Source: a virus. Taken from it: 23,086 nt of DNA. The notes below the pieces were generated by a model that did not search any database, had not been told where the DNA came from, and saw only the letters and a program-made list of their open reading frames with translations. The DNA lies in IMG/VR virus record IMGVR_UViG_3300048102_000437, positions 1 through 23,086 of that record. The stretch is one strand, 5' to 3'. The position numbers and the translations under genes were made by a program. Every line of letters starts with the position of its first letter. Position 1 is the stretch's first letter. Shown here piece by piece: positions 1 to 8,800 of this stretch.

Positions 1-1
1 A

Positions 2-1249
2 AGTAGACTTGTAGGACAGAGTACAACTGCAAAGGCAGGTATTGGTTTTACAATTCACCTCTTGTTCTTGGATGAGTTTGCCCACATTCACCCTTCAATA
101 GTTGATACCTTTTACGAAAACGTTTATCCAACACTTTCAGCATCTAATGTTTCAAGGATTATTATTACAAGTACGCCAAATGGCTTTAACAAATTTTATA
201 AGATTTATAGCGCAGCTGAGAGAGGTGATAATGAATATCACCCAATGCGAATAGATTGGTGGCAACATCCAGATAGAGATGATGATTGGTATAAGAGAGA
301 ACTTGGAAACTTAGGAAGTATAGAAGCATTTAATAGACAATATGGAAATGAGTTTGTCAGCTCATCTAATTTGTTATTAGACCCAGGCTCTATGAAAAAA
401 CTAAGAAGTAAAATGAAAGAATATGTCTATCATGAAATGGATGAATTCACAGATGCACAAATAGACACTAAAGGTTTTTTAAGTTGGCATCCTGGATTTG
501 ACATTGAAACATTAGGAGATAGAGACAAATATTGGTTGCTATCAGTTGACATTGCTGAGGGTAATGGAGGCGACTACTCAATTATTAATATATTTAGGGT
601 TGATCCAATGACAAATAAGGAGATAGACAATCTGGCAACACCTGGTGCAATGTATGACTTCTTTAAACTTAATCAAGTAGGCACGTTTAGATCTAATGAA
701 CATGTAATAGAAGATTTTGCAAAATGTCTCTATATTATTAGTGTAGATCTTTTATATAGTGAAAACGTTAAGATGGTAATTGAATTTAATACTTATGGTT
801 CTGTACTGCTTAAATATCTACAAACAGTATTTCCAAGAAGAAATGATTTTGATGAGGAGATGGTGCTTAGATTTAAACATAGACATGATGCAAAAGGAGT
901 TAAACATGGTATTAAAATAAAAAATGATAATAAGCCAATCTTTTGCCAAAACTTTAAATCATTATATGAGATTAACAGAATAAATATAACTGAATTTGAA
1001 ACTGCAAATGAAATAAGTCTTTTTGGTACATTGCCAAGTGGTAAATACGGTGCACAAATGGGACATGATGATCTTGCAATGTCAAGTATAATTGCAACAG
1101 AATATTTTAACACTACAGCATATGCAGATTCGGTAGAAGAGCTGCTAGATATTATTGATCCGGAAGTTCATGACTATATGGAAATGACTCTCTATAAAGA
1201 TAGTCAAGAACAAGGAGACCTCAACTTTGACATTTACGACTTATTATAG
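2..1249 (+). CDS. Terminase large subunit, C-terminal part (5' truncated by window edge)
   Basis: This is the DNA-packaging motor ATPase/nuclease of a tailed phage, which acts at the procapsid portal. The frame is open from base 2, so the true start and the Walker A loop lie upstream of the window. Visible motifs match T4 gp17. Walker B is LLFLDEF at about bases 56-76, with the catalytic Asp-Glu pair. The coupling motif is TSTPNG, followed by a FNKFYKIY segment. The RNase H-like nuclease domain shows SVDIAEGNGGDYS (first acidic residue), MVIEFNTYG (second) and GHDDLAMS (third). The gene ends at TAA-free TAG 1247-1249 and is followed by a 61-base gap and the tail sheath gene, as expected for a T4-like 17-18-19 order. 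The family call is firm. The length cannot be judged because the N-terminus is missing. Confidence 0.95.
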   Translation, partial: SRLVGQSTTAKAGIGFTIHLLFLDEFAHIHPSIVDTFYENVYPTLSASNVSRIIITSTPNGFNKFYKIYSAAERGDNEYHPMRIDWWQHPDRDDDWYKRELGNLGSIEAFNRQYGNEFVSSSNLLLDPGSMKKLRSKMKEYVYHEMDEFTDAQIDTKGFLSWHPGFDIETLGDRDKYWLLSVDIAEGNGGDYSIINIFRVDPMTNKEIDNLATPGAMYDFFKLNQVGTFRSNEHVIEDFAKCLYIISVDLLYSENVKMVIEFNTYGSVLLKYLQTVFPRRNDFDEEMVLRFKHRHDAKGVKHGIKIKNDNKPIFCQNFKSLYEINRINITEFETANEISLFGTLPSGKYGAQMGHDDLAMSSIIATEYFNTTAYADSVEELLDIIDPEVHDYMEMTLYKDSQEQGDLNFDIYDLL

Positions 1250-1268
1250 AATACTCTAGATTTAGGTA

Positions 1269-1283
1269 GATATATAGATTATA
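1269..1283 (+). promoter_or_regulatory. Candidate late promoter (GATATATA box) before sheath
   Basis: GATATATAG lies in the terminase-sheath gap, 34 bases before the sheath ATG, followed by another AT box (ATTATAAAAA). The same GATATATA(A/G) core recurs before tube, tape measure and two other genes. It resembles the T4 late -10 box TATAAATA, but function is inferred only from recurrence and position. Confidence 0.4.
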
Positions 1284-1310
1284 AAAACTAAAAAAAAATA
1301 GATAAAAATT

Positions 1311-3575
1311 ATGGCACTTAGTCCTCAATTATTACAATTCAAATCTAGTGGTGTATACCGTTTAGAATTTGATAAGTCCCAGGTATCAAGTATATCTGCT
1401 GAGACAATAAGATTAGTTGCAGGTCACTCAAGAAAGGGACCTTACAACACGCCGGTTTTCGTTGAAGATACAGAAACTTTTGTTTTAATCTTTGGTGGAA
1501 TCGACAAAAAATTAGAGAAGAAAGGAATGTTCTTCCACAGATCATGTTTAGAAGCATTAAAAAGAGGTCCAATTTTAGCTATGAACTTAGCTGATTTTGA
1601 TTCTTCTGATTTGGCTTCTTATGCTAGATTAGCTACGGATGGTTCTGATGATTCAGCTGCAAATGTTACTGGAACTGATGAATTTGAAAAATTTCATAAC
1701 ACTGATAAATTCATGTATCCTTCTGATCAAGATGCATTAGAGACATTAGGTTATTTAGGAGCTGCTCAATCAACTGCGCTAAATTTAGTTAACATTGGTC
1801 AAAGCAACCTTTCAGTTGTTGTTAGACAAGCACAAGATTTAGACAAATCTTTTAACGTTACTGCAAGAGAATGGTATGGTGAAGGAAATATTCCTGATGG
1901 AATTGGAGAGTTTGATTATATTTCAGACTACATGATAGATGTTTTAGTATTTCAAGGAAAATTTGATTCTGCACAAATGGATTTAGATCCAGTTTACGGA
2001 GACTACTTTACATCAACAGGTTTATTAAAAGATAAATTAGTAGAGTTTGCTAATGAAAGACAAGTTAGTTTATTAGCACAATACACTGGTTCAATTATCC
2101 CAGCTTTCACAGATTTAGAAGGAAATGGATTATATGTTGAACAACAAATTAACGCTGAAACAAGAAGAACAGGTTTATTCTGCGCTGTTAATGAAGAAGC
2201 TGTTGAAGAAGGAAAAGTTGATTTAGTAGGTGAGGCTTACAGTCCAGCATCTGCTTACAATATGCTTTCTTATGTTGCAACTGCAGGTGAAAGAGATATT
2301 TCTTTTGCAAATACAGATTTTGTATATACTGCATCAGGTTCATCATTTGAATTTTCTTCTGCGGCTGACGATGCATTAATATTATCAGTTGGAGATTATT
2401 TCCCAGCTGCTGCTTCTAATAAACTTGCAAAAGTAACTAGAATTTCTCAAACTGATACTGCACCAACTGTTTACACTGTGACTTGTTCACAACCAGTTGA
2501 CGCTGCATTCGATCCAGCAACTGATATCGCTGTTCAATCTTTTGAAAAAACAGCAACTGAATATAAAATGTTTAACTTTGACAAAGTATCAATTTCTGAT
2601 CAATCTATTCAAGATTGTTTAACTGCATTCTCAAGTGGAGGTGTTAAAGCTGCATTAGTTGATAGAGATGTTATTGACTTAAGATATATTGTAGATACAT
2701 TCGGTTCTTATGAAGGTGGTATTTTAAATAAAGGTGAATTTACAAGAATAGCAAAAGAGAGACAAAATGTTTCTTGTATTTTAAATGCTCCAACCGTTGA
2801 AGATTTTAAAAAGTCTACTGATCCATCTTTTAAAGATGCATTTACTGGAAGTTTTGAAACAAGATTTGTTGCTGACGGAGGTGATTTATCACAAAACCCA
2901 ACAGCTACATATCAATTACCTTCAATCGCTGACGGTGCAAACTACGGATTCTATTATGGTCCTGGTTTAAATGTTAGAGAAAATGGAAAGGTAACTGTTG
3001 TTCCACCAGCTGCTTACGTATCAAATAACTATATTGATAAATTTACAGATTCATTACCATGGTCAATTGTTGCAGGTCCAAGAAGAGGAGTTGTTGCAGG
3101 TACTAACGTAATTGGAGCTGAATATCCATTTGACAAATCAGATAGAGATAATTTAGAACCATTTGGTTATAATCCAATAGTATTCGAAAGAGGAGTTGGT
3201 CTTGTAATTAAAGGTAATAAAACTGCACAGCAAACTATTAAGTCTGCTTTAAGTTCTGCTCACGTAAGAGAAGTATTAATTTATATTGAAAACGGAATTG
3301 CAGATATTCTTAAAGATTATGTTTTTGAATTTAACAACGCACAAACAAGATTAGAGATTAAAACTCTTGCAGATTCATTTATGGAATCAGTTCTTGCAGA
3401 TCAAGGTGTTTACGCTTACAAAAACGTAATGGATCAGACAAACAACACTAACGAAATTATCGATAACAACATGGGTATCTTAGATACATTTGTTGAACCA
3501 GTTAAAGGATTAGAAATTGTTGTTCATAGAACAACAATCTTAAATACTGGAGAAATTGCATCAGGTAACTTCTAA
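1311..3575 (+). CDS. Contractile tail sheath protein (gp18-like)
   Basis: This protein forms the outer contractile tube of the tail, polymerised around the tail tube. It is 754 aa, somewhat longer than T4 gp18 (about 660). The N-terminus (MALSPQLLQFKSSGVYRLEF) has the usual sheath opening that links subunits. A VAGHSRKGP segment near residue 38 matches the 'G.a.kGP...P' turn common in sheath proteins, with a loop mentioning a named 'F G G' near residue 62. The C-terminal segment (EPVKGLEIVVHRTTILNTGE, near residue 727) is the typical conserved sheath C-domain end. The middle holds variable, Ser/Ala/Asp-rich surface domains. It lies between terminase and tube, the T4 order. The ATG has an A-rich leader and no Shine-Dalgarno site. 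The call rests on context, length and recognised N- and C-terminal patterns. Confidence 0.9.
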   Translation: MALSPQLLQFKSSGVYRLEFDKSQVSSISAETIRLVAGHSRKGPYNTPVFVEDTETFVLIFGGIDKKLEKKGMFFHRSCLEALKRGPILAMNLADFDSSDLASYARLATDGSDDSAANVTGTDEFEKFHNTDKFMYPSDQDALETLGYLGAAQSTALNLVNIGQSNLSVVVRQAQDLDKSFNVTAREWYGEGNIPDGIGEFDYISDYMIDVLVFQGKFDSAQMDLDPVYGDYFTSTGLLKDKLVEFANERQVSLLAQYTGSIIPAFTDLEGNGLYVEQQINAETRRTGLFCAVNEEAVEEGKVDLVGEAYSPASAYNMLSYVATAGERDISFANTDFVYTASGSSFEFSSAADDALILSVGDYFPAAASNKLAKVTRISQTDTAPTVYTVTCSQPVDAAFDPATDIAVQSFEKTATEYKMFNFDKVSISDQSIQDCLTAFSSGGVKAALVDRDVIDLRYIVDTFGSYEGGILNKGEFTRIAKERQNVSCILNAPTVEDFKKSTDPSFKDAFTGSFETRFVADGGDLSQNPTATYQLPSIADGANYGFYYGPGLNVRENGKVTVVPPAAYVSNNYIDKFTDSLPWSIVAGPRRGVVAGTNVIGAEYPFDKSDRDNLEPFGYNPIVFERGVGLVIKGNKTAQQTIKSALSSAHVREVLIYIENGIADILKDYVFEFNNAQTRLEIKTLADSFMESVLADQGVYAYKNVMDQTNNTNEIIDNNMGILDTFVEPVKGLEIVVHRTTILNTGEIASGNF

Positions 3576-3586
3576 AAAGAATATTA

Positions 3587-3620
3587 ATTAAGAGGGTTGA
3601 AACATACCCTCTTAATTTTA
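3587..3620 (+). terminator. Hairpin terminator after tail sheath
   Basis: A perfect 11-bp stem (ATTAAGAGGGT, 3587-3597, with ACCCTCTTAAT, 3606-3616) closes an 8-base loop and is followed by TTTTA. It sits 11 bases after the sheath stop codon. It would act as an intrinsic terminator or as a 3' stabilising hairpin on an abundant late mRNA. Confidence 0.75.
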
Positions 3621-3633
3621 AAGAAATTTTAAA

Positions 3634-3645
3634 GATATATAATTA
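3634..3645 (+). promoter_or_regulatory. Candidate late promoter (GATATATAA box) before tail tube
   Basis: GATATATAATTA lies just after the sheath terminator and ends about 20 bases before the tube ATG. This gives the tube gene its own likely transcription start. It has the same core as the boxes before the sheath, tape measure, 19195 and 22196 genes. Confidence 0.45.
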
Positions 3646-3663
3646 AAAATAAAAGAAAACAAA

Positions 3664-4218
3664 ATGGCATTACCACATTATTCAAACGATCAAACTAGTA
3701 AGAAGGGTAAGAATTTCGAACCAGTATTAGCTAACATGTTTGAGGTAACTATTCTTCCTCCAGCAGGCGTTGGTGGCCAAGAATTATTAATTCAACATGT
3801 AAATTCAATTAGTGGTTTAGAACTTCATAAAGAACTAGGAGTTGTAGATCAAAAATTTAAATGGTCAACTAGATCTTATACAGGTTTACCAGCTGATTCA
3901 TTCCTAGATGTTACTGTTAACTTCTCATTAAACTTAAACGAGGCAAATCAAATGTACTTATATAAAACAATGAGAGATTGGTACAGATTAGCATATAATC
4001 CAGAAACTGGTGAAACTGGTCTTAAAAAAGACTATGTAGGAACATTAGTTATTGTACAATTTAACAGAGCAGGTGATATTTATAGAAAAATCACATGTGA
4101 AGATTGTTTTATTACTTCAGCTCTTAACCCAACTGCTGAATTAAATTATGAAACTGCAGAAGCTCAAGCATTAGATGTTACATGGAGAGTTAACACATGG
4201 GCTGAGGAATTAGTTTAA
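3664..4218 (+). CDS. Tail tube protein (gp19-like)
   Basis: This is the subunit of the inner tail tube through which DNA passes. It is 184 aa, against about 163 for T4 gp19. The N-terminal part has the expected pattern: a short arm, then LANMFEVTILPP (residues 22-33), then a strand with HVNSISGLEL. A long central loop is followed by FSLNLNEANQMYLYKTMRDW (near residue 80) and the C-terminal strands (GDIYRKITCEDCFITS, then ALDVTWRVNTW). These are the alternating beta-strand and single-helix features of the tube/Hcp fold. It directly follows the sheath, is flanked by hairpin terminators on both sides, and has a candidate late box upstream, which fits very high independent expression. Confidence is high from position and pattern. 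Confidence 0.9.
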   Translation: MALPHYSNDQTSKKGKNFEPVLANMFEVTILPPAGVGGQELLIQHVNSISGLELHKELGVVDQKFKWSTRSYTGLPADSFLDVTVNFSLNLNEANQMYLYKTMRDWYRLAYNPETGETGLKKDYVGTLVIVQFNRAGDIYRKITCEDCFITSALNPTAELNYETAEAQALDVTWRVNTWAEELV

Positions 4219-4239
4219 AAAAATTAGAGTTTAAAATTT

Positions 4240-4269
4240 TAGAGAAGATGTAAGTCTTCTCTATTTTTT
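4240..4269 (+). terminator. Hairpin terminator after tail tube
   Basis: A 9-bp perfect stem (TAGAGAAGA, 4240-4248, with TCTTCTCTA, 4255-4263) closes a 6-base loop and is followed by a T run (TTTTTTG to 4269). This is a typical intrinsic terminator shape, 22 bases after the tube stop. Confidence 0.8.
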
Positions 4270-4303
4270 GCTCGGTAAAAATATTATAATACTATAATAA
4301 TAT

Positions 4304-4498
4304 ATGTCAAAGGAAGACTACATAGTAAACAAATTAATAAAGAAAATACAAGTTCTTTTAACAGAACCAGAATTTGAAGAACTTAATCATATTATATTAA
4401 GTCGTGCTATTAATGAAAAACAAAGGCCTAAGTCTGTTAGCGCGTTTGTAAGAGAATTAATACAAAATGAAATTAAAAAAAATTCTGAAACAAAATAA
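4304..4498 (+). CDS. Small protein, possible ribbon-helix-helix-like
   Basis: This 64-aa protein has a charged N-terminus, a central amphipathic helix (EFEELNHIILSRAINEKQR) and a C-terminal segment SVSAFVRELIQNEIKK. The last segment resembles the second helix pair of small ribbon-helix-helix DNA-binding proteins ('s.saFVReliq.ei'). It lies between tube and gp26-like genes, after a terminator, with its own AT-rich leader (ACTATAATAATATATG). In T4-like phages this slot has no fixed gene, so the role is open: a regulator or a small virion-assembly protein are both possible. No homologue is recognised with certainty. Confidence 0.6.
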   Translation: MSKEDYIVNKLIKKIQVLLTEPEFEELNHIILSRAINEKQRPKSVSAFVRELIQNEIKKNSETK

Positions 4499-4506
4499 AA
4501 AACAAT

Positions 4507-4513
4507 TATATAA
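4507..4513 (+). promoter_or_regulatory. TATATAA box before the gp26-like gene
   Basis: TATATAA lies 18 bases before the ATG at 4532, in the same relation as the boxes before the tube and tape measure genes. It is a weak, AT-rich signal supported only by recurrence. Confidence 0.3.
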
Positions 4514-4531
4514 TCTAACAAACACATCAAT

Positions 4532-5533
4532 ATGAGTGAAGACAATAAAGATTTAAACGAGTTCTTAAATAAAAAAGAACAAGAAGGAGGAGCATTTAAC
4601 GATGATTCTCAAGAATCTACAAAAGAAAACGTAGAAACGGTTGATCCTATTGAAGATACTATTAACAAGGAAGGATTAGGCAAAGTCAACATGACTAAAT
4701 TCAACCCTGAAAAAGCAGACAATGCTGATTTTCATTTAGGCTATCACGACATGGACATGAATACTCTTTTTTCAAAAGGACGTTTTTATCCAGCAGATAC
4801 TAAAATAACTATTAGATCAGCAAGAGTTGCTGAAATTAGACATTTTTCAACAATGGATGAAGGTAATATTTTTGACATTGAAGATAAATTAAATGGAATA
4901 GTAAAAGCATGTGCTAGAATTGAATCACCCGGTAAAAAACTATCTTACAAAGATCTTTTAGAAGAAGATAGAATCGCGGTTATTTTAGCAATTAGAGATC
5001 TTACTTTTCCAGAAGCTGAAAATAAATTAATGTTAAAGGCTGAAAATAGTTATGGTGTAACTGAAGATGTTGAATTAGCTACAAGGAATCTTACTGGAAC
5101 TGAAGTACCTGAAGAAATTGAAAAATATTATGATGCCGTTGCGAGGTGTTTTAGAATTCAAACTAAGAGTTCTGGTGAAATATTAATGAGACCTCCATCT
5201 GTTGGTGTTATGGAAACTGTTACTAAATATATTAAGGAACAGCAAGAACAAAAGAAAAGATGGGATCAATCATTTATCCAAATCTTACCATATATTCAAT
5301 TAGACTGGAGAGGATTTAATACAAAAGAAGTATTTAACCAAGAAGTTGCATTTCAAGGATGGAATGAAAAGAAATACATGGTTATGTACAGGCTAGCTGA
5401 AAAAATGAAAATTGGTGCACAACCTGAAATGGAAGTAGACGTCGACGGAGAGATGGTAACGCTCCCTCTCGACTTCCCAGGTGGAATCAAAAGTCTTTTC
5501 ATTATTTCGGATCTCGCTGGAGAACTTCTTTAA
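4532..5533 (+). CDS. gp26-like baseplate hub / tail assembly chaperone protein
   Basis: This 333-aa protein likely acts in assembling the tail around the tape measure protein. Residues 1-60 are acidic and disordered-looking. From about residue 78 the segment LFSKGRFYPADTKITIRSA matches the start of the T4 gp26 (T4_baseplate) family, which opens with 'lpS.Gk.Yp....i..r'. A helical middle follows (DKLNGIVKACARI, then LLEEDRIAVILAIRDLTF), and the end carries a beta hairpin with VDVDGEMVTLPL, like the conserved gp26 C-terminus. It sits between tube and tape measure, the slot of tail assembly chaperones in other phages. Its 3' end is overlapped by a +1 frame that carries a second, gp51-like segment, and the last sense codon plus stop reads CTT TAA. 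A frameshifted 416-aa form is therefore possible. The family call is moderate; the general role is more certain. Confidence 0.6.
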   Translation: MSEDNKDLNEFLNKKEQEGGAFNDDSQESTKENVETVDPIEDTINKEGLGKVNMTKFNPEKADNADFHLGYHDMDMNTLFSKGRFYPADTKITIRSARVAEIRHFSTMDEGNIFDIEDKLNGIVKACARIESPGKKLSYKDLLEEDRIAVILAIRDLTFPEAENKLMLKAENSYGVTEDVELATRNLTGTEVPEEIEKYYDAVARCFRIQTKSSGEILMRPPSVGVMETVTKYIKEQQEQKKRWDQSFIQILPYIQLDWRGFNTKEVFNQEVAFQGWNEKKYMVMYRLAEKMKIGAQPEMEVDVDGEMVTLPLDFPGGIKSLFIISDLAGELL

Positions 5534-5783
5534 GACTAAATTTTATCTGGGCATTCACTTACGACTCCAGCCCTCTGAAATAGATAATCTCGATTATTAT
5601 GAGTATTATTATTATGTTCAAAATTTAAAGGAACATTTAGATAAGAAAAATAAATCTGAGAAAGAACAACAAGAAGGGGCAGAAGAAAAGATGAGTAAAT
5701 ATAAGAAGGGAATGAACCCTAGCTCAATGGCCAACAATTTTAAAGGCCCAAGCATGCCTAATATATCTATGCCTAAAATATAG
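5481..5783 (+). CDS. Overlapping +1-frame segment, likely frameshift extension of the gp26-like protein (gp51-like)
   Basis: This frame is open from base 5460 to the stop at 5781-5783 and overlaps the previous gene by at least 53 bases. The only starts are poor: GTG at 5481, or ATG at 5691, which would remove most of the domain. The conserved-looking core is downstream of the previous stop: FKTKFYLGIHLRL, then PSEIDNLDYYEYYYYVQNLK, then a Lys/Glu-rich linker and a Met/Pro/Asn tail ending GPSMPNISMPKI. A helix with EIDNLxYYEY is the pattern of the second part of tail assembly chaperones and gp51-like proteins. A ribosome slipping +1 at CTT (5528-5530) would fuse 83 residues to the upstream protein. 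Independent initiation cannot be excluded. The coordinates given are for the GTG start. Confidence 0.6.
   Translation: MESKVFSLFRISLENFFKTKFYLGIHLRLQPSEIDNLDYYEYYYYVQNLKEHLDKKNKSEKEQQEGAEEKMSKYKKGMNPSSMANNFKGPSMPNISMPKI
5522..5536 (+). other. Candidate programmed +1 frameshift site (CTT TAA)
   Basis: The upstream frame ends CTT CTT TAA GAC. A P-site tRNA on CTT (5528-5530) can slip to TTT (5529-5531) and continue with AAG. This is the arrangement of the bacterial prfB site (CTT followed by a slowly decoded stop). A purine-rich GGAG lies at 5519-5522, five bases upstream of the slippery codon. The candidate product joins 4532..5530 to 5532..5783. Confidence 0.5.
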
Positions 5784-5793
5784 ATATATAAAA
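5783..5793 (+). promoter_or_regulatory. Candidate late promoter (GATATATAA box) before tape measure
   Basis: GATATATAAAA begins on the last base of the preceding TAG stop and ends about 17 bases before the tape measure start. It has the same core as the other late boxes. Confidence 0.4.
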
Positions 5794-5809
5794 AAAACAA
5801 TTTAATGTA

Positions 5810-8800
5810 TTGGCAGCTTTTAAGTCACCTTTTGAAAAATTAAGTTATGAAGCACAGGATTCAATGGCTAAATCAGTCAATCCAGGAGGTGCCCTATATA
5901 ATTTAATTGATAAATTAGTAGCAGCTACTGAGGCTACCGTAACAGGTGGTGCAGTAGCGGGAGGTAAGATGAGTAAAGAGGCTCTGGCTGCAATTGAAGG
6001 TCTTGCTCTTGCAAGTAAAAGAATGGCAGGAGCCATTGCAATAATAGCGGCTGCTAAACCAAAAGATGTCGAAAAGTTTTTTGGAGTTTTTATACAATTA
6101 AAGAAAACATTCATAGAAGAGCTTACTGAAGAAGATTCACAAGAGATGTTAACAAGATCCTTAGTTCTAGGAAAGCTTGCTGATGTTATTGTTGGGTTTG
6201 GCCATAGTATGTCTGCATTTGCAGCAATGTCTCCAATTATATTATTTGGTGCATTAGCGTTCTTTGTTACTATGCGAATAATTAAACTAGCAATGGCAGG
6301 TGATTTTTTATCAAATGTATTTGGAGTATTTATTGAAGATCAAATTCATGTTATAGCAGAGGGAATTATGAAATTAGGATTAGCATTAGTCGCATTTGCT
6401 GCACTGTCACCAGTGATTCTTATAGGTGCTATGTCATTTTGGTTATCAATGGTAATAATTAAACAAGGTCTTAATGTTTTAGGAGCAAGTAGTGGAGCAG
6501 CACCGCTAAGTTGGTTCTCTAGAGAAGTACTTGGTAAAAAATCAAATTTAGTTCTTGCAATAGATAATGTTAGAAGAGTATCATACTCCATATTAACATT
6601 CGGTATTTTAATGTCAATTGCTACTCCATTCCTAGTAGTTGCTCTTGTAGGTGCATTAATATTTTACCCAACTATTGTAATATTAACAAGAGCATTTAAA
6701 ATATTAGGAGACAAGAGAAGAAGAAGAACATGGGTAGGTGCGATAATAACAGCAGGTTTAATACTTGCAACTATGTTAATATTATTACCAGCGATGGTAA
6801 TACTAGGTGCAATAGGCGCAATATCTCCACTAATAATACTTGGATCACTTGCATTAGGACTCTCGGTAATAGTGTTATCATTTGCATTTAAAATGGCTGG
6901 AAAAGGAGCAAAGGATATTGCATTAGGAGCATTGGCATTTCTTGTAGTAGGATTTGCATTAATTGCAATTTCAATTGGTGTTTATACATTTTCTCAAGCA
7001 ATAAAAGGACTTGATAGTCCATGGGAATTCTTAGCACAGCTTGGAGTCACAATAGTTGGTTTAGGCTTAGCAATGGCAGCTGCAGGTGCAGGTCCAGTTC
7101 CTCTTATGATAGCAGCTGGTGCAGCGGCGATGTTATTAGCAGGTGCTGCAATAGTTGTAATAGCAGACGGTTTACTTACAATGTCAGAGGTATTTGAAGG
7201 TAATGCATGGAAAAAAATGATAGCACCTAGTGGTGAAACTGGCTTTTTTGGAGGAGAAATTTCTAATTTAGAAAAATTAATGACAGCAGTTGGTTACTCA
7301 TTTATGTGGGACCCAATTAGAGCTGCTTCAATAGGCATAGGAGCAGCTGCAATGTTAGTTGCAGGTAATGCACTTGTTACGATAGGAAAGGGAATTCAAA
7401 AATTCCAAGGGTTAGATATTAATTATGATGTTTTTCCAGTACAAATGGATAAATTACTTAATACACTTGCTGATTCATTTGCTAAAATTGGAAAAGAACA
7501 TGGAGGTGCTGGTTTATTTGGACTTGGAGGAGGTAACGTTTATCAAGGAATTCAAAGTGTAATGGGAATGGGTAATGCATTAAGTAGCATCGCGTATGGA
7601 ATGTCAAAAATGGCAAAACTACAATTTCCAACATATAATTCTGATGGTAGTATTAAAGAAATTATAACATTAGACGGCGCAGCCATGACTGCAATTACTA
7701 CAAATGTTGCAATGATGGTAGAAACATTGAGTGGAGCATTTGCAAATATAGGTAAAAAATATGGTAAAGGTGAACAATCTCTATGGGAAGCTATTAAAAG
7801 CATGGGTACTAAAGATCCAGTAGCTGCAGGTATCTCAATGGTACAAGGATTAGGAGGAGCTCTTGGAGGAATTGCAAGTGCTATGAAAGATATGTCAACT
7901 TTAAAATTCAACGTGTATGGAGATCCTAACAATCCAACTAAAGTAACTAAAGTAATAGACTTAACTAAAGGAAATGCCCTTAAAAAGGTTGGAGAAAACA
8001 TAATGAACTTAGTTAAAGTTTTAGTAGATGGGTTTGCAAATGTAGGTAAATCATATAAAGATTGGAGATCTCAAGGAGATGCAGCTAGAGGATTAGATAT
8101 TGCACAAGATATGGGTCCAGTCCTTGGAACTATAGTTGAAGGTATGAAAACCTTTAATGAAAATGCAAAAGACGCACCTAAACAAATTAACAATTTCTTA
8201 AGAGAGTTTGCAGTTAGTTTAAGTGATTTAGCAAAGGTAGACGGTAATAGAGTAGAAAATGTTGCAGATGGAATTGAAGAATTATTTGAAGCATTTGAAG
8301 ATGAAGAAGATGGAATAGATGTAATGATAAGATTTGGAAAAGAACAAGCTGCAATTTCTAATTTAACAAGCTTTTTTAAATGTATAGGAGCTATTCCTAC
8401 ACATATTAATAAAACTGCAAAGGCAATAAAACTTATTGCTGATTCTACTAAAATAATGGATAAGTATGATGACTTAGGTGACATTGAAGATCTTATAGAA
8501 GAAGCAAGTGATTTTGAAGCAAATGGAGTAGGAGACGCTATGAAAAAAATAGCAGCTGCCGTTGAACAAATGGGACAAGCAAATTATACAGGTTTCCCAT
8601 ATATGGGAACTTTCCTTGAAAAAATATCTGAATTAGATTTAAGTAATGCTAAAACAGATTTAGAAAGTATAGCAGAGTCTTATGTAAAAATAGCAGAAGC
8701 AAGTCAAAACTTTAATATTGAAGCAATTGAAGCATCTACTGATATGTTTAAGGCACTTGCATATCTTTCTGAACAAGGAGGAGAAGAAGCAATTGAAGCA

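Noticed and set aside
793-1113. Open frame on the - strand inside the terminase gene
   Set aside because: It overlaps a well-supported gene entirely, has atypical composition and matches nothing; other - strand frames (in sheath, tape measure and ligase) are rejected for the same reason.
2785-2970. Leu/Gln-rich + strand frame inside the tail sheath gene
   Set aside because: It is an out-of-frame shadow of the sheath coding sequence with no start context.
5691-5783. ATG 5691 as the start of a separate 30-aa gene
   Set aside because: It would drop the conserved-looking helix that precedes it in the same frame; a frameshift or an upstream start explains the frame better.
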